Of a stretch of 64,000 nucleotides of DNA, positions 61,888 through 64,000 are shown piece after piece. Below the pieces are notes generated by a model that did no database searches, was not told the DNA's origin, and worked only from the letters and a program-made list of their open reading frames with translations. Numbering within the stretch: the first letter of the stretch is position 1; each line of letters starts with the position of its first letter. This DNA comes from Methanocaldococcus lauensis (GTDB lineage: Archaea; AGJL01; Methanococci; Methanococcales; Methanocaldococcaceae), in the NCBI GenBank assembly GCA_902827205.1, contig LR792634.1, positions 682,001 through 746,000 of the forward strand. The letters are read 5' to 3'. The position numbers and the translations under genes were made by a program.

Positions 61888-62808
61888 ATGTATGAAATAG
61901 TTAGATATGAAGGAGGAGTTTATAAAAACAACATTTTCAAAGAATGGATTGAAGATATAGGGGGTTTTATCTTACAGGAACATATTATGCAGTTAGATGT
62001 TTATATGACATTGGCTATTCCACAAAATGAATTAGAAAATCTTAAAGAAGAGGCTAAGAAATATAAAGGGAAGATAATAGAAACACCATTGGCTGGAACT
62101 GAAATAGCAGTTGTAGCCCCAAGTTTGTCAAGGCATCATCTTCCCCATATTGCCTGTGATGTTTCTGAATACCTAAGAAGATTTGGAGCTAAGCCAAATA
62201 TGATTGGCTTAGCAAGAGGAGTAGGGAAAGATATTGCTCAATTAAGAGAAAAAGAGAAAAGATTAATAGAAGAGCATGATTTGGCTGTTTATGTAATGGG
62301 TAATTTTGAAGCGTGTATTAAAGATAAAACTCATTTATTTGATGTAGATATTCCAGTTGTAGTTACTGGAGGTCCTGAAAAGGTAGATATTCCTTATCCT
62401 TATGTTGGTAATTTAGGAAGGAGAAGTCATAGATTGAGACATGGAGAAGAAATTAGAGCCTTAAGAAAAATGGTTGAAGTGATAACTGAACTTATAAATG
62501 AAAAAAGAAAAGAATTGTCTTACGATCCTCCAATCGTTCCACCAGTAGTCGTTAAAGATGAAATTGAAAAGCAAGTTGATGAAATATATTCTATACTATC
62601 CCCTATGCCTATAGTTACACAGTTGGATGGTCTGAGAGTTAAGTTAGATTATGATAAATTTGTTGATAATATAAAAGAAGTTAAAGTTAAAAATTACATT
62701 TTGAAAGATATTGCAAACATTAAAAGAAGTGAAATGAAGAATTATATACTTATAAAGATAAAGCCAAAGTCAGAAGTAGAATTTGAAATGCACATTAAGA
62801 ATGAATAA
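61888..62808 (+). CDS. Methanogenesis marker protein 7
   Basis: A 306-residue protein conserved in methanogens: MYEIVRYEGGVYKNNIFKEW, LAGTEIAVVAPSLSRHHLPH, ACDVSEYLRRFGAKPNMIGL and VTGGPEKVDIPYPYVGNLGR. Its detailed role is unknown; genes of this group are associated with methyl-coenzyme M reductase maturation or activation. ATG 61888 with GGTGATTTTG upstream. Followed after 15 bases by an MJ0093-like gene. Confidence 0.88.
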   Translation: MYEIVRYEGGVYKNNIFKEWIEDIGGFILQEHIMQLDVYMTLAIPQNELENLKEEAKKYKGKIIETPLAGTEIAVVAPSLSRHHLPHIACDVSEYLRRFGAKPNMIGLARGVGKDIAQLREKEKRLIEEHDLAVYVMGNFEACIKDKTHLFDVDIPVVVTGGPEKVDIPYPYVGNLGRRSHRLRHGEEIRALRKMVEVITELINEKRKELSYDPPIVPPVVVKDEIEKQVDEIYSILSPMPIVTQLDGLRVKLDYDKFVDNIKEVKVKNYILKDIANIKRSEMKNYILIKIKPKSEVEFEMHIKNE

Positions 62809-62823
62809 TTTGGGGGAAATATT

Positions 62824-63252
62824 ATGAATGACTTTGGATTTAAATGCTATGATATTGATGAAAAGGAATTAGTTCTTCCTCCAGGTTTGCCTCAGTCAAT
62901 AATCGCCAGATTAATAGAACTATGTGATGTAAAATTTGATGTTAGAGAGGATGAATTTTATAATGTAAAATATCCTGTCTTAATTGGAAAAGAGGAACAG
63001 TTAAAAAAAGCAAAAGAGTATTTAAAATTACTCACTGAGGCAAAGTTAGCGTTGAGAGATATTGCAAGATTGGCAAGGAAGTTTAAGGTTAAAGCAAAGA
63101 TTTATACTGATGATGAAGAATTAAAATATATACTAAATGTTTTAAGCAATGATATTGCTAATAGAGATTATATTGAAATAGTTGAAGAGATGCCAGAAGG
63201 AGAAAAGGAAGTTATAGAAATCTTAGACAAAAAAATATATGTTGGAATTTAG
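62824..63252 (+). CDS. Conserved methanogen protein (MJ0093-like)
   Basis: A 142-residue soluble protein beginning NDFGFKCYDIDEKELVLPPG. The helical middle is basic (LKKAKEYLKLLTEAKLALRD) and the C-terminus acidic (EEMPEGEKEVIEILDK). I do not recognise a characterised family. Its position beside methanogenesis marker protein 7 suggests a methanogenesis-linked role. GGGGGAAATATT precedes the ATG. Convergent with tfrB. Confidence 0.72.
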   Translation: MNDFGFKCYDIDEKELVLPPGLPQSIIARLIELCDVKFDVREDEFYNVKYPVLIGKEEQLKKAKEYLKLLTEAKLALRDIARLARKFKVKAKIYTDDEELKYILNVLSNDIANRDYIEIVEEMPEGEKEVIEILDKKIYVGI

Positions 63253-63259
63253 AATTATT

Positions 63260-64000
63260 TTAAATCACTTTACTTAGTAATGAAACAATATTCATAACTT
63301 CTATGTCTTTTTTTAAGTTATTTTCTTCTTTGTATTTTTTTAAGGAATCTTTTAAGTGATATTCGCAAAATGGACAAACTGTAATTACTGCATCTGCATT
63401 AGTATCATAAATCATCTTAGCCCTTCTTTTACCAATTAAGTATGCAATATCTGGCTTTCCACTTCTAACTCCTCCTCCAGCTCCACAACATCTCGCCTCC
63501 ATATCTATGAATTCAATTTCTGGAATACTCTTAATTATTTTTCTTGGTTGCTCATATATTCCTTGTCCCCTCTTTAAATGGCATGGATCGTGATAGGTTA
63601 CTCTAATTTTCAGTGGTTTGTATTTTAATAAGCCAACCTCAGTTAAAACCTCTGTAATATCCTTAACTTCAAACTCTCTTTCATTTTTATAATCATTTTT
63701 TAATGTTGAACCACAGCCAGCACATATAGTAACTATATAATCAACATCTAATTTATTAAATATCTCCAAATTTTTCTTTTTTAACTTTTCAGCGACATCT
63801 CTCTGTCCAGTTCTAAAAAATGGAGAACCACAGCAAACTTGCTCTTTTGGTATATATACAGAGACACCATGAGCATTTAAAACCTTTATAGCGTCTTTAC
63901 CAACATCTTGTAGTCTGAAATCTACCAAACAGCCAGTAAAAAACGCCACTCTTAACTTTTCATTTTCTGCTTCATAAATGTTATTTACTTGCTTTAATAG
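63260..64000 (-). CDS. tfrB: CoM/CoB-fumarate reductase (thiol:fumarate reductase) subunit TfrB, C-terminal part
   Basis: The frame is open to the right edge, so the N-terminal iron-sulfur region is outside. The visible 246 residues carry two HdrB-like CCG domains: [70 protein letters not shown] and VCPFCEYHL. This agrees with TfrB, which reduces fumarate with CoM-SH and CoB-SH; a succinate dehydrogenase/HdrD-type subunit is the alternative. The GTG at 63947-63949 is internal. Confidence 0.85.
   Translation of the reverse strand, partial: LLKQVNNIYEAENEKLRVAFFTGCLVDFRLQDVGKDAIKVLNAHGVSVYIPKEQVCCGSPFFRTGQRDVAEKLKKKNLEIFNKLDVDYIVTICAGCGSTLKNDYKNEREFEVKDITEVLTEVGLLKYKPLKIRVTYHDPCHLKRGQGIYEQPRKIIKSIPEIEFIDMEARCCGAGGGVRSGKPDIAYLIGKRRAKMIYDTNADAVITVCPFCEYHLKDSLKKYKEENNLKKDIEVMNIVSLLSKVI

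Overview
This window comes from a hyperthermophilic, hydrogenotrophic methanogen, almost certainly a Methanocaldococcus close to M. jannaschii but not that species. The DNA is very AT-rich, with short intergenic gaps and GGTGA/GGAGG ribosome sites. There are heterodisulfide reductase, F420-non-reducing hydrogenase and methanogenesis-marker genes, UGA-encoded selenocysteine with archaeal SECIS elements, archaeal ribosomal and aIF2 genes, and inteins. From memory, the genes form blocks that are collinear with M. jannaschii but joined in a different order (roughly MJ1190-1177, MJ1135-1146, MJ0122/0133-0136, MJ1563-1557, MJ0867-0863, MJ0676-0692, MJ0098-0092).

Layout. 1-3300 (minus): vhuG (partial), vhuD and hdrA, a selenoprotein operon with one SECIS hairpin after vhuD and one after hdrA. 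3500-3570: a small GC-rich RNA gene with its own promoter. 3750-15600: accessory and cofactor genes, including a membrane protein, ADP-ribosylglycohydrolase, wtpA facing a tungsten aldehyde oxidoreductase gene, ribC and ribL, an orphan ABC binding lipoprotein, an AI-2E-type permease and a glycosyltransferase. 15600-24830: moaC, elp3, rnp3, comB, a Get3-like ATPase, cbiG and gap. 24980-25110: a second GC-rich structured RNA. 25150-29830: ribose-1,5-bisphosphate isomerase, a TIM-barrel protein, trmI, rnhB and purP, with a cluster of GC-rich hairpins at 26943-27022. 29980-34500: a GbsR/MarR-type regulator with a palindromic operator, then an RND exporter, a surface-type protein and an MFS exporter. 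34500-41350: ACT protein, taw2, mtaB, HIT, a radical SAM protein, hdrC, hdrB and hypE. 41490-45110: pdxS, the two transketolase halves and rpe.

The most unusual part is 45300-55600. A 5.8-kb rtcB carries three inteins, all inside or next to the RNA-ligase active site. It is followed by a segment bracketed by two copies of a short palindromic repeat. This segment holds an ApcT-like permease, a TnpB insertion element whose third RuvC motif is degenerate, an N-terminal remnant that resembles an MjaI-type restriction enzyme, and an intact aminotransferase gene. A second, diverged copy of that aminotransferase's last 20 codons lies on the far side of the insertion.

55600-64000 returns to core functions: a MinD/CooC-like ATPase, a lipoprotein, a UPF0146 protein, L39e (too short for most ORF callers), a PP-loop protein, PDCD5-like protein, S19e, tRNA-Cys, L37e, aIF2-beta, a SpoIIM-like membrane protein, a DUF2209 protein with a probable AUU start, methanogenesis marker protein 7, an MJ0093-like protein and the partial TfrB. 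No CRISPR array or rRNA was seen.
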